Shown here: positions 1 to 9,046 of the stretch, piece by piece
Layout: each line of letters begins with the position of its first letter
How positions within the stretch are numbered: the stretch's first letter is position 1
Assembly (NCBI GenBank): GCA_021399445.1
Contig: JAJTUQ010000011.1
Coordinates: 620,001-684,000, forward strand
Length of the DNA stretch: 64,000 nt
Direction of reading: 5' to 3'
DNA from: Xylogone sp. PMI_703
Lineage: Eukaryota > Ascomycota > Leotiomycetes
The notes under the pieces: generated by a model
What the model saw: only the letters and a program-made list of their open reading frames with translations
The model's database searches: none
What the model was told of the DNA's origin: nothing
Translations under genes and position numbers: made by a program

Positions 1-1
1 T

Positions 2-1060
2 GAAGTCTGTCCGGTCGTGTTGCGTGGTCTCATGGAAATCTGGGTTACCATGTGCTGGGGTATCGGTCAGCTTCTCTCATATTCTGTTCTCCTCACTCTC
101 AACCACGAGACGTCGATGTGGGGATGGCGCATCCCTTTTGCTGTTCAGTGGGTATGGCCAGCCATTATTATTCCCTTGGCTCTCTTTGCCCCTGAGTCGC
201 CATGGTGGCTTGTCCGCAAGGGCAAGGCTGTTGAGGCTGAAAACTCGATCATGCGACTGACCAGCAAAAACAACCGAGAGGGTGCCCGACGTGCAGTGGC
301 ATTGATCGTTGAAACGAACAATCTCGAGAAAACCATGCATGAAGGTGCTGGATACATCGACTGCTTTCGTGGCACCAACTTATGGCGAACCGAAATCGCG
401 TGCTGTGCCTGGGCAAGCCAGTTGTGGGTCGGGTTTGTGATTGCATCCTATTCAACTTACTTCTTTGAGCTGGCCGGCCTCAATCCTGCTGACGCATACA
501 AAATGAGTGTGGGCCAAGGCGGTCTGCACCTTCTCTTCGACATCATCGCAATTCCGGTGGTTGCTACAGTTGGTCGGCGTCGCATGTTCCTTTGGGGGTT
601 TGCCGTTATGAGTCTCTTCATGTTCCTGATCGGATTTGTTGCACTTGCGCCCGAGACCCCCGGTGTTGGTTACGCATCTTCATTCCTTTTCTTAGCCTGG
701 AATTGTACCTATCAGACGACTGTTGGACCTGGGGCTTACATTGTGGTCAGTGAGGTGTCGTCTTCTCGACTTCGCGCTAAGACTGTGGCTTTGGCAAGAA
801 ACGCTTACCTTCTGTCTATTTTGATCAATTACTTTGTCGGCCCCTATATCCTCAATCCCAGTAAAGGAAACTGGAAGGGCAAGACAGGTTTCCTGACTGG
901 CAGCATCATCGTTCTTTGCTGGATCTGGGCCTGGTTCCGTCTTCCTGAGACTAAAGGTCGCACTTATGAGGAGCTGGATATCTTGTTTTCGAAGAAGCTC
1001 AAGACACGTGAGTTCAAGAATTATCCTGTTGATGTTGTAAGTCAAAAGTGCACTGAGTAA
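2..1060 (+). CDS. MFS sugar (maltose-type) transporter, 5'-truncated by window edge
   Basis: This is the C-terminal two thirds of a major facilitator superfamily sugar permease of the plasma membrane, a proton-coupled uptake type by family. The frame is open from base 2 to a TAA at 1058-1060, with no ATG at the edge, so the N-terminus lies outside the window. The start of the visible part (EVCPVVLRG, then a hydrophobic helix) matches the segment after helix 4 in alpha-glucoside permeases. PESPWWLVRKGK is the family PESPRWL motif after helix 6, and the C-terminus has LPETKGRTYEELD, the PETKGR signature. About six hydrophobic segments are visible. No intron is needed. The gene ends about 150 bp from the copia element and shows no lesion. 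Substrate is not determined; the motifs favour disaccharide rather than hexose permeases. Confidence 0.9.
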   Translation, partial: EVCPVVLRGLMEIWVTMCWGIGQLLSYSVLLTLNHETSMWGWRIPFAVQWVWPAIIIPLALFAPESPWWLVRKGKAVEAENSIMRLTSKNNREGARRAVALIVETNNLEKTMHEGAGYIDCFRGTNLWRTEIACCAWASQLWVGFVIASYSTYFFELAGLNPADAYKMSVGQGGLHLLFDIIAIPVVATVGRRRMFLWGFAVMSLFMFLIGFVALAPETPGVGYASSFLFLAWNCTYQTTVGPGAYIVVSEVSSSRLRAKTVALARNAYLLSILINYFVGPYILNPSKGNWKGKTGFLTGSIIVLCWIWAWFRLPETKGRTYEELDILFSKKLKTREFKNYPVDVVSQKCTE

Positions 1061-1207
1061 GTCGGGTTCAGTGAGGGATTGTGAGAAAACTCTACTCAGA
1101 AAGACCAAAAAAACCATTAAACCTTTAAATACACTAAAAGGCCTTTAAAATTATGATATATTATTTTCTAGTAAATATATATATATATATTTAAATACAC
1201 TTATTTC

Positions 1208-1437
1208 TGTTAAGATTATGACCATTAGGCTCATATTATGGAAGTGTTGGTTCACTAGGCACTACCGTATTGTAGGGTTGAATAGGCTTATATTGGCTAA
1301 TGCATTGTATGCTTATACTTATATTCAGTATTTAAGGAGTTGCACCCTTAAATACTCTCTTACCGGATTATTAGTCGTTCCACTCCGATCGCATAGCTAC
1401 CGAGCGCCAGTATGCTCTGCTCCCATAATTCCTAACA
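1208..1437 (-). repeat. Copia 3' LTR (relative to element)
   Basis: 230 bp, begins TGTTA and ends TAACA. It is the same sequence as 6680-6909 apart from 11 substitutions, several in the first 20 bp. Internal landmark: a TTTAAGGAGTTGCACCCTTAAA inverted segment around 1331-1352. The adjacent internal sequence at 1438-1446 is purine-rich on the element strand and is a weak polypurine-tract candidate. Confidence 0.9.
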
Positions 1438-1514
1438 CTCCTACTCAGATCATACAGGTGCTATGATGTAGTCTATGTCAGTTTCACCTCGTCAACATCA
1501 TTTTTCAGCCACTC

Positions 1515-3155
1515 CTACTGCCTCTTAGCTGCTCCTACTGTTGCCAGACCAAGTAATTCCTTGAACCGCGTGAACATCGTCTTCTGCAACGGCTTTGTCA
1601 TGCCATCGGCTACCATGTCTGCTGTAGGAACATAGTTTACCTCAATACGTTTACGTTCCTCCAAGTCACGGATGTAATGGTAGCAGATATCAATATGCTT
1701 TGATCGCTCGTGAAGGTGTGGGTTCTTTACCAGCGCGAGCGCGCCTTGGTTGTCCCCCAATATTTGTACAGTCATCGGGTCTGGCCCAATATATTGAGGG
1801 AATCCCATATCGCGGAGTATTTGAGCGATCCATTGGCTCTGCTTGGCGCACATTGACATTGCAATGTATTCTGATTCAGTGCTTGAAGTTGCCACTGAAC
1901 GTTGCTTCTTACTCCCCCAGGAAACAGGTCCTCCGTAAAGCATGGCCACATTTCCTGAAGTGCTCTTCCGGTCGGTTTTGTCTCCTGCCCAGTCTGCATC
2001 TGAATACATGACTAGTGTGGGGCTACTGGCTTGTCTGTTGTCGTCATTACTTTGGCGTGACGATTGGTTGGCTTGAATTGGAGTGGGCCCATAACGGACA
2101 CGTTGTTTGATCGTTGATCTGGCATATCTCAAGAGTTCCTTTACGGCACTGGCGTGGTGCTCTCCAGGGTTACTCATGTATTGGCTAAGCTTTCCCAGGG
2201 CGAATGCGATGTCCGGTCTAGTGTTTATCATCGCATACATCAAACTTCCAATGCGCTCCTGATACTCAGTCAGGTTGGCTTTCTTGTCGGAGTCCGAAGT
2301 CGGGCGTAGCTTGTCGTAACTAGAGATTGGCACTGACTTTGGCTTGTGCTTCTCTTGAGTTATTCCATATCGATTCAAAATGTTGTCCAGGTATTGCTCT
2401 TGATCTAGGAATAATGTCTTTTCTTTTCGATTCCTAGTAACACGGATACCAAGGATCACTTGAATCTCCCCCAGGTTCTTGGTATGGAATCGATCTGCCA
2501 ATGTCTTTCCAAACCATTCCAATTCTTGCACTCTTGGTGCAGCAGCAGCGATGTCATCCACGTGAACGAGTAATATGATCTTGCGTTCTTTGTGGATATA
2601 AAGGCAAGGGTCAGCTAAGCTTTGGACAAATCCAATCTTAACGAGATAACTCTTGCAGAGTAGGTTCCAGTCCCGCGCGGACTGCTTTAGCCCATACAAA
2701 CTCCGTAGGACACGTAATGCGTACCCGTTCTTTAACTTAGGTACTCCGTCTGGTTGAGACAGGAAGATTCGTTCTCGTAGGTGTGATTCGGTGAAAGCAT
2801 TCTTCACGTCATACGAGTGGCATTCAAGGTTTTCCGCTGCAACAATGGCCATGAATATCCGAAGAGTATCCATTCTAACCGTAGGTGCAAACGTCTCAGT
2901 GAAATCCTGCCCATATTTCTGAGAAAAGCCTCGAGCAACCAGTCTTGCCTTGAACCTGTTTAATGTCCCGTCGGGGTTCGTCTTGATAGTGAATACCCAT
3001 TTGGTGGAGACCAAGTTCGCTCCTTCCGGGGGTATTTCTTCTTCCCATGTGCCATTTTGCTGTAATGATGCGATCTCTTCGTCAATTGCCTCCTTCCATT
3101 TCTGACCATATCTATGATCTGAAATGGCCTCTTTGTACGTCATTGGGGATGACAA
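1515..3155 (-). CDS. Copia reverse transcriptase and RNase H
   Basis: 546 codons, counted from an in-frame ATG that is probably not a genuine initiator. The upstream integrase frame should run straight in; one surplus base in a CCCC run (plus-strand 3142-3146 area) would account for the shift. RT motifs in order: WVFTIKTNPDG and FKARLVARGFSQ, then YDVKNAFTES, then YGLKQSARDWN, then LLVHVDDIAAAA (the VDD catalytic pair, with His before the V where Tyr is usual two residues upstream). RNase H follows with YSDADWAGD, TSSTESEYIA and DNQGALAL. All core catalytic acids are present and there is no internal stop, so the domain looks potentially functional. Confidence 0.9.
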   Translation of the reverse strand: MSSPMTYKEAISDHRYGQKWKEAIDEEIASLQQNGTWEEEIPPEGANLVSTKWVFTIKTNPDGTLNRFKARLVARGFSQKYGQDFTETFAPTVRMDTLRIFMAIVAAENLECHSYDVKNAFTESHLRERIFLSQPDGVPKLKNGYALRVLRSLYGLKQSARDWNLLCKSYLVKIGFVQSLADPCLYIHKERKIILLVHVDDIAAAAPRVQELEWFGKTLADRFHTKNLGEIQVILGIRVTRNRKEKTLFLDQEQYLDNILNRYGITQEKHKPKSVPISSYDKLRPTSDSDKKANLTEYQERIGSLMYAMINTRPDIAFALGKLSQYMSNPGEHHASAVKELLRYARSTIKQRVRYGPTPIQANQSSRQSNDDNRQASSPTLVMYSDADWAGDKTDRKSTSGNVAMLYGGPVSWGSKKQRSVATSSTESEYIAMSMCAKQSQWIAQILRDMGFPQYIGPDPMTVQILGDNQGALALVKNPHLHERSKHIDICYHYIRDLEERKRIEVNYVPTADMVADGMTKPLQKTMFTRFKELLGLATVGAAKRQ

Positions 3156-6100
3156 TATCTAGATCTGTTACTAAACTGGCCAGAGCTATCTCGTCTGGGT
3201 CTTGGTAATCTTGATCTTCCAGCATTGCAAGCATGGCTTTAACTATCTTGGTAGGACGGTCTTCATCATCAGAGTCATCGAGTCTCTGTCGCTTTCGAAG
3301 ATCGTACCTCGCTTCCACGGGTTCTGGTGGTGCTTGATTTTCCCCGCCGGGCGGGTGAAATCCAATAGGTGATGCTATATTAGCACCAGGTGGTGAATCA
3401 TGGTTCTCGGCTTGGGCCTGAGATTGATCCCTAATTTTATTTTTCTCATCTCCCTCATCTCCTCCTGAATGGGACACATTCACGCTTGGATCGCTTGCAT
3501 TTTCCTGATCATGTTGACGGCCGGCTGGGCTGGTTGGATCGTTACGTGTTACCACTGGATTCGCAATGGACGGGATCACAATTTCGAAGTTATTCAAGTC
3601 TTTCGGATCTGGGAATGGCATAGACTCGATGACTTCATTTTGTGGTCGACCTCTTGGTTTACGAATTGCCAGCTCGTTCCTTGTTCCTTGAGGATCACCT
3701 GTCCGAAGTTTCAAATCAACTGTTCCGCCTTGGATGTCTTCATAAAAGCTGACGCGGCTTGATTTGATGACACAGCCTCTGTCTGGCGCATAGACCTTAT
3801 ATTGTTTGGTCGTGTTTGGATTGTATCCTACAAACACTGCAACCCGTCCATGGTCCATAAGCTTGTCTTTTCTTGATTCCTTCGGGTGCTCCTTTCGGTT
3901 GACGTATGACACGCATTTACATCCAAAAACTCTGATGTGATCAATGCTTGGGATCTCTCCGGTGAATGCCTGGTACGGGCTAACAACTTTCCCATCAATT
4001 GTCGGGCCAGATGCTGTTCGGTTTCTCAGGTATGCATCCGTTTCAACAGCGTAGTTCCAGAATTCAAGCGGTAAGCTAGCTTCCTTCAGCAATGCCCGAG
4101 CATCTGCTGTAGTTGTCTGGATTGCTCGCTCAGCTGGACCGTTCTGGTTTGACTTGTACCCTGCTGTTGTTTCTGCCCGAATCCCGATCGAAGTGCTCCA
4201 TTCGTCTAGTAGTGATAGTAGTTCCGAGGCATTGTCAGTTCTAATGGCCTTGACTTTCTCCTCCGTCTCGTACTCTACTTGGATCTTCCATGTCCTGAGC
4301 TTCTCGACCAAATGTGCTCTTGTCTTTGCAGGAATGTTCCAAATGTAACGAGTGGCGCTATCAACAATTTGAGCAAAGTATCGGTCTTCCTTTATTGATG
4401 GTGGGAACGGTCCACATGCATCCACGTAGATCAGTGCAAGCCTCTTACTCTCCCACTCACTCAACGCTTTATTAACACGATCTTTCATCTTGGTGAAGTC
4501 GCAGACTTCACAAGGTTCCTTAGTTATGGGTTTTCGTATTGGCCTGCTTAAGGTGGTAACCTTGTGTAAGTTACAGATTTTCTTTACTCCAAGATGAGCG
4601 AATCGTCTATGCCATAAATTATAGCGTTGTGTGACTTTCTCCACTGACTTTGGTGCCAGTGTGGGTGAGGTTTCAGTGTCACTGTCAGAATTTTGATTTT
4701 CCCCGCCGGGCGGGTTAAATCGCGATTGTCCCTCCTCCGTTTTAACATCACCAACCAAAGCTGTTTCCTTTGGCCCATTCACGATAGAACTCACAATGTA
4801 CACTCCTCCGCGTTGCTTGGCTTTAATGTACTGGTTCTTTTGATTCTTTCGAGTAAAATACATTGCATGTGGATCAAAAGAGCCATCAAAACCTTTTTCG
4901 CAAACGCGTCGAGCAGAGAGGAGATTAGCCCCAAGGTTCGGAACAAGTAAAGTATCAGACAACAATGCAGTACTTCCATCCTTCAATTTCATTTCAGCGG
5001 TCCCCTTCTTCCATGCATATAACCTTCCTCCTCCAACCTTTATTCCACGACGTCTAATATCGACCATCGGTTGTTTAAAGAGCTGGGGGTTGTCAGTCAT
5101 GTGAGAAGAAGCGCCTGTGTCTGCAATCCAGACGGAAGGTTTAACCATACGCATTGCTTCCTTTGAAACTCCTGCAACTTCGTCCTCCTCCTCGGATGAG
5201 TCATCAAAACTTGACTCCGTCTCCGACGTCGAATTAGACTCGGAGGAGTGACCGGCCATGTGACCATGGGCATGACGTTTGGACTTGTTGCTTTTGCGGT
5301 GACTCTTGCGCTCGTCATCTCTTATTGCCTTTGGAGAGTGTCGTGATTTGTTATCCTTGGATTTGAGACCAAGAACATATTTTCTCGCATCACGCCTGAG
5401 TTTACAATATTTGATGGAGTGGTTTCCGTCACACAAATAGCATTTAACGTCCTTTCGGTCGGGCGAGCTGCTTTCATGTCCGCTCCGTCGACTTGAGCTT
5501 CTGCTCCCTTTATCTTGTGATCTTCGTGCTCTCTTGTCTCTAGCAGCGAGGGCTGTTGAGTTGGTGACCTTTTCTTCGTGTCTTTGGAGGATATCGATCT
5601 TGTCCACGATTTCAAGTGTCGGTTGTGCGTCGATCACAGTTGTAACTGTCGAGTATTCCTCTGGGAGTCCTGCAAGAAAGAATTCGAATATTTGCTTTGT
5701 GCTAAAGCCATCCTTGAGTTCAGGGGTTGCCTTCACAACTCTCCTCCTCAACTCTTGTACTCGGATCCATCCCTCTTCGATTGTCATGCCCTGCTCTAAC
5801 TTGAATGAGGTGAGTTGAGCCATTTCACTTCGAGCAGCATGAGGTAGTAACTTGCTATACTTGGAGTATAGCTTTGTCCATGCCAGTTGAGCTTCAGACT
5901 CGTCGCGGATCAGTTCATTGTCCATGGCATCGATACAGATTGAAATCATATATAAAACCTTCGCAGACGCGGCTTCATATTTCTCTTGCTTTTCAATATT
6001 CCATATGCCATCCTTTGATCCACTTTGTAGTCCATCCTCCACCTTCAAGCTCTCCAGTTGTTTTGCTACACCTTCAATAGTGATCTCGGGTGTTTTCGTG

Positions 6101-6294
6101 CTTGCTGGTGTAACAGGGGTATTGATCGATGATGGGGTTCTCTGAATCCAGGCGTATTCTGTGATTGTCTTGTTTAGCACAAATTCTAGCGATTCTCCCT
6201 TGAAATAGAGTCTCATCAGTTTAAACCATTCTTGCCAATTCGCTCTGCTAAGGATGCCAGCAGGGCGTTTGCGTGCAAGGTGATCGGTGTCCAT
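3112..6294 (-). CDS. Copia Gag-protease-integrase polyprotein
   Basis: 1060 codons. The N-terminal 250 residues are Gag-like (UBN2-type). A zinc knuckle CYLCDGNHSIKYC follows near residue 285, with spacing C-x2-C-x3-H-x4-C, one residue shorter than the usual CCHC. A protease motif WIADTGASSHM lies near residue 390. The integrase zinc domain has WHRRFAHLG and CEVCDFTK near residues 560-600. The integrase core shows YVDACGP, IRTDNASE and NQNGPAERAIQ, giving the D-D-E triad. Two low-complexity linkers each contain PPGGENQ from a repeated GC-rich 21-mer. It ends 44 bp into the next frame, just before the conserved TYKEA segment that begins the RT region, so the polyprotein is split by a frame change at 3112-3155. 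Confidence 0.9.
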   Translation of the reverse strand: MDTDHLARKRPAGILSRANWQEWFKLMRLYFKGESLEFVLNKTITEYAWIQRTPSSINTPVTPASTKTPEITIEGVAKQLESLKVEDGLQSGSKDGIWNIEKQEKYEAASAKVLYMISICIDAMDNELIRDESEAQLAWTKLYSKYSKLLPHAARSEMAQLTSFKLEQGMTIEEGWIRVQELRRRVVKATPELKDGFSTKQIFEFFLAGLPEEYSTVTTVIDAQPTLEIVDKIDILQRHEEKVTNSTALAARDKRARRSQDKGSRSSSRRSGHESSSPDRKDVKCYLCDGNHSIKYCKLRRDARKYVLGLKSKDNKSRHSPKAIRDDERKSHRKSNKSKRHAHGHMAGHSSESNSTSETESSFDDSSEEEDEVAGVSKEAMRMVKPSVWIADTGASSHMTDNPQLFKQPMVDIRRRGIKVGGGRLYAWKKGTAEMKLKDGSTALLSDTLLVPNLGANLLSARRVCEKGFDGSFDPHAMYFTRKNQKNQYIKAKQRGGVYIVSSIVNGPKETALVGDVKTEEGQSRFNPPGGENQNSDSDTETSPTLAPKSVEKVTQRYNLWHRRFAHLGVKKICNLHKVTTLSRPIRKPITKEPCEVCDFTKMKDRVNKALSEWESKRLALIYVDACGPFPPSIKEDRYFAQIVDSATRYIWNIPAKTRAHLVEKLRTWKIQVEYETEEKVKAIRTDNASELLSLLDEWSTSIGIRAETTAGYKSNQNGPAERAIQTTTADARALLKEASLPLEFWNYAVETDAYLRNRTASGPTIDGKVVSPYQAFTGEIPSIDHIRVFGCKCVSYVNRKEHPKESRKDKLMDHGRVAVFVGYNPNTTKQYKVYAPDRGCVIKSSRVSFYEDIQGGTVDLKLRTGDPQGTRNELAIRKPRGRPQNEVIESMPFPDPKDLNNFEIVIPSIANPVVTRNDPTSPAGRQHDQENASDPSVNVSHSGGDEGDEKNKIRDQSQAQAENHDSPPGANIASPIGFHPPGGENQAPPEPVEARYDLRKRQRLDDSDDEDRPTKIVKAMLAMLEDQDYQDPDEIALASLVTDLDIVIPNDVQRGHFRS

Positions 6295-6660
6295 CTTCTC
6301 AAATGTCGGTGAGATAAGGATGATGAAGATTTTGTCGTCTTTTGAGCTGTCGTATCGTAACTCAAGGTTAGAGAGACCTATAATTGACTGTTGGGTTTAG
6401 ATAAATAGGTAAGTATCACGCCAAGGTGCCCGATACCGATTAAGGGGCCGTGATCTTCAAGTACTTGCTGTAGACCGACAATTCGTCGCACGTCTACCCG
6501 TTTCAAGACTTGGAACCGATCGGTCTGCGTTTCAACCGATGCTCTGCAGACTTCTTTCTTCTACAAAGACTTGTGCAGCAACGTGTGTTTTGGCTATCCT
6601 TGGTGATAGACTTACGGTGAACACGTCCCAACTGCTATTCTTCCTAGTGACGCCTCAACA

Positions 6661-6679
6661 TGCGTCCGGGCTCATAACC
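6661..6679 (-). other. Copia primer-binding site, initiator tRNA-Met anticodon arm type
   Basis: Immediately inside the 5' LTR the plus strand reads TGCGTCCGGGCTCATAACC. GGGCTCATAACC matches the anticodon stem-loop of fungal initiator tRNA-Met (CAU anticodon), so the element RNA is complementary to an internal tRNA region rather than to its 3' CCA end. Use of a half-tRNA primer is known for Drosophila copia. The tRNA match is from memory of tRNA sequences, not a search. Confidence 0.65.
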
Positions 6680-6909
6680 TGTGAAGATTATGATCGTTAT
6701 GCTCATATTATGGAAGTGTTGGTTCACTAGGCACTACCGTATTGTAGGGTTGAATAGGCTTATATTGGCTTATACATTGTATGCTTATTCTTATATCTAG
6801 TATTTAAGGGGTTGCACCCTTAAATACTCTCTTACCGGATTATTAGTCGTTCCACTCCGATCGCATAACTACCGAGCGCCAGTATGCTCTGCTCCCATAA
6901 TTCCTAACA
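6680..6909 (-). repeat. Copia 5' LTR (relative to element)
   Basis: 230 bp partner of 1208-1437. As it lies upstream of gag on the minus strand it should carry the element promoter. I see no unambiguous TATA box beyond general AT-richness. Confidence 0.9.
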
Positions 6910-7960
6910 AAAAGTACTAAAAGACTAATTTAAACGTTTAAGTAATATTTTAAAGTATATATTAATTACTTATAAGACAATTAGGTTAAGTTATTACTAA
7001 TAACATAATATACATATAATAAAGTAAAGTATAATAATATATAAATGTTATCTTATTATACAAATTTCAGGAAAGAAATAAGTATAATATATTTATAGAA
7101 AAAGACACTTAATATAATAATGTTAATAGAAGAAAAAGTTAAACTTATTAAGAAAATATAATCAGTTATATAACAAAACTTAAAAGAAGTTAAAAAAAGA
7201 ATAAAAAAATATTATAATAAATAATATAAAATAAAACTTATATTTAAAAAAAAGAATAAAATATACTTTTTATGAAAATTTATTAAAATTAAAAGATTAA
7301 ATGAATTATTAGATTTTAAGAAGATAAAAATCAATAAAATATTAAGTTAAATAATATATAAGTTAAAACTACTTAAAAACATTAAAATGTACTTAATATT
7401 TCATGTTATTATATTAAAATTAGTATTACTAGAAATATTAATAATTATACACTTAAAAGTAGAAAATTTTAATCTAAAGAAAAAATATAAAGTAAAAAGC
7501 GTAAAAAGACAAAAAATCTTCAAAAAAAGGGTTTAATATCTAATTAAATGGAAAAAATACTTAAAAATTAACAAAAGAACTTAAAAACACTTAACGGAAA
7601 GTTTAAAAGTTTAAAGTTAAACGTGTTAAGTTAAATTGTCTAGTAATAAGTTATTAAGTAAACTGATAAGTTGAGAATTTAAGAAGAAAAGGTCATCTGA
7701 GGAAATTATAATTATATGATTAGAACTTTTTTACTTAATATACTTTTTCTTTTTAATAGTATTTAACTTATTTAAAGTTTTTAGATTATAACGAATTATC
7801 TTTTTAATACATTTTCGTAGAAACTTTTATTATTTCTTGAGGTAAGCTAAACAGGTTATATTCTTAGTTAAAATTTATATAGTTTTTTCTTTTTTAACTT
7901 TTAACTAGTTATATTTATAGTTATATAACTCTTAAGAGAACATCGGGATATTCTTATTAT
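6910..7960. repeat. Extremely AT-rich, RIP-like block
   Basis: About 1 kb made almost entirely of A and T with no sustained reading frame on either strand. A matching AT-rich stretch lies at about 1090-1207 on the other side of the copia element, so the two are probably one block split by that insertion. The composition is what RIP produces from former repeats, though the ancestral element can no longer be recognised. Composition returns to normal at about 7960-8000, where the Helitron seems to begin. Confidence 0.8.
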
Positions 7961-8792
7961 TATACTATAAACCCTGATTAGTGTCTATATAGTATTGAAA
8001 ACATTGCGGGTCGCTTATGTAATTTGCAGAATATAGGGATGTTTCTATTGGTCGAGAAATGGCCATTCCAGCGATTCTATTGGCTCACTTTCTGTAATCT
8101 TATTGGTTGACAGCTTGCATATCGTAACCACTTCCGATTCTACAGGAAAGGGGTAAATGTTGATCAACATGCTGATGAAACTCGCCACAACGTCATATTA
8201 CGGTCCGTAAACACAAATACAATACCATTGATATGCTGTGCCTCCGTATTTGTACAATTGGCTTTCCGTGCGTTCGTATTTCTCCTGTACATCGGCCTTA
8301 TCGCACTTCTTCTTTTCATTTTACATCGTCGGCTGGAGACCGTCAGCTGTAGACCGTACTTCTTCCCCTGATTACAATAGAATATAGCTCTCCTGTGCCT
8401 GCCTGTAGTCTGTAAGTGTTGTTTGTATAGCGTTTTACAATGGCTCCTAATCTTTCAGCGTCTCCGACAGCTTTCTGTACGGTCTGTAAACGATTCCGTC
8501 CTTCGGAGTTCTTCAAACGACGCCCAAATGGAGCCGGTTTTTATAGTACATGCTCTACCTGCAAGGTTTGTATGGCTTACTGTTGTAGTTATAGAAATGT
8601 TAACATATCGATTTATATAGAACTACAGACGAGAGCGAACCGTACTCGGAGAGCTTGACGTTAACGCTCCACGTCAAACCAGGCAATCTCATAACCCATT
8701 ACCTGGGAAGCGCAAACGACGCCGAATTGAGTTGTTACCGATTCCTGATGTGCCTCCACCTCCTCCCATTGCTGAACCTTCGCGTGTGGAGC

Positions 8793-8800
8793 CTCCCGTC
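8793..8800 (+). repeat. hAT target-site duplication, left copy
   Basis: CTCCCGTC directly precedes the hAT end CAGTGAAG and recurs at 11915-11922 directly after the other end. An exact 8 bp duplication is diagnostic of hAT insertion. Confidence 0.95.
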
Positions 8801-8810
8801 CAGTGAAGCC

Positions 8811-8960
8811 AACAGTTGAACTGAGTCAGTTTGGACCCCTCAACTGGCTCAACTGGTTACATAATCAGTCCAGTTGGCCCTCACCCAGTTGAGTGAACTG
8901 GTCAACCAGTCCAGTTGACCAACCCAACTGAGTGAACTGCCAGTTTAACCGGGGTAAAGA
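8811..8960. repeat. hAT left subterminal motif array
   Basis: Dense tandem and inverted copies of CAGTT(G/T)G, CAACTGG and GAGTGAACTG. A matching array lies at 11756-11900. Such subterminal repeats are typical hAT transposase-binding sites by family. Confidence 0.8.
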
Positions 8961-9046
8961 TACACTAGCTATTTATAGTTAGTTCCTGCGTCGTCCATAT
9001 ATTACGAAGTAATCATCTAGGTAGATAGATGCTAAATTAAAGCTAT

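Larger units (their letters stand above)
1208..6909 (-). mobile_element. Ty1/copia LTR retrotransposon, full length, minus strand
   Basis: Two 230 bp direct repeats (1208-1437 and 6680-6909) bound a gag-pol region read on the minus strand. The outer ends are TGTTA...TAACA at the left copy and TGTGA...TAACA at the right copy. Domain order is Gag with zinc knuckle, protease, integrase, reverse transcriptase, RNase H. Integrase before RT is the copia order. The two LTRs differ at 11 of 230 positions by my count, so the insertion is not brand new. The flanking 5 bp (ATTTC left, AAAAG right) do not form a target-site duplication. Both flanks are AT-rich, suggesting insertion into an already degraded block. 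Confidence 0.93.

Noticed and set aside
692..1117. 141-codon minus-strand frame opposite the transporter
   Set aside because: Antisense shadow of the clearly conserved MFS coding sequence.
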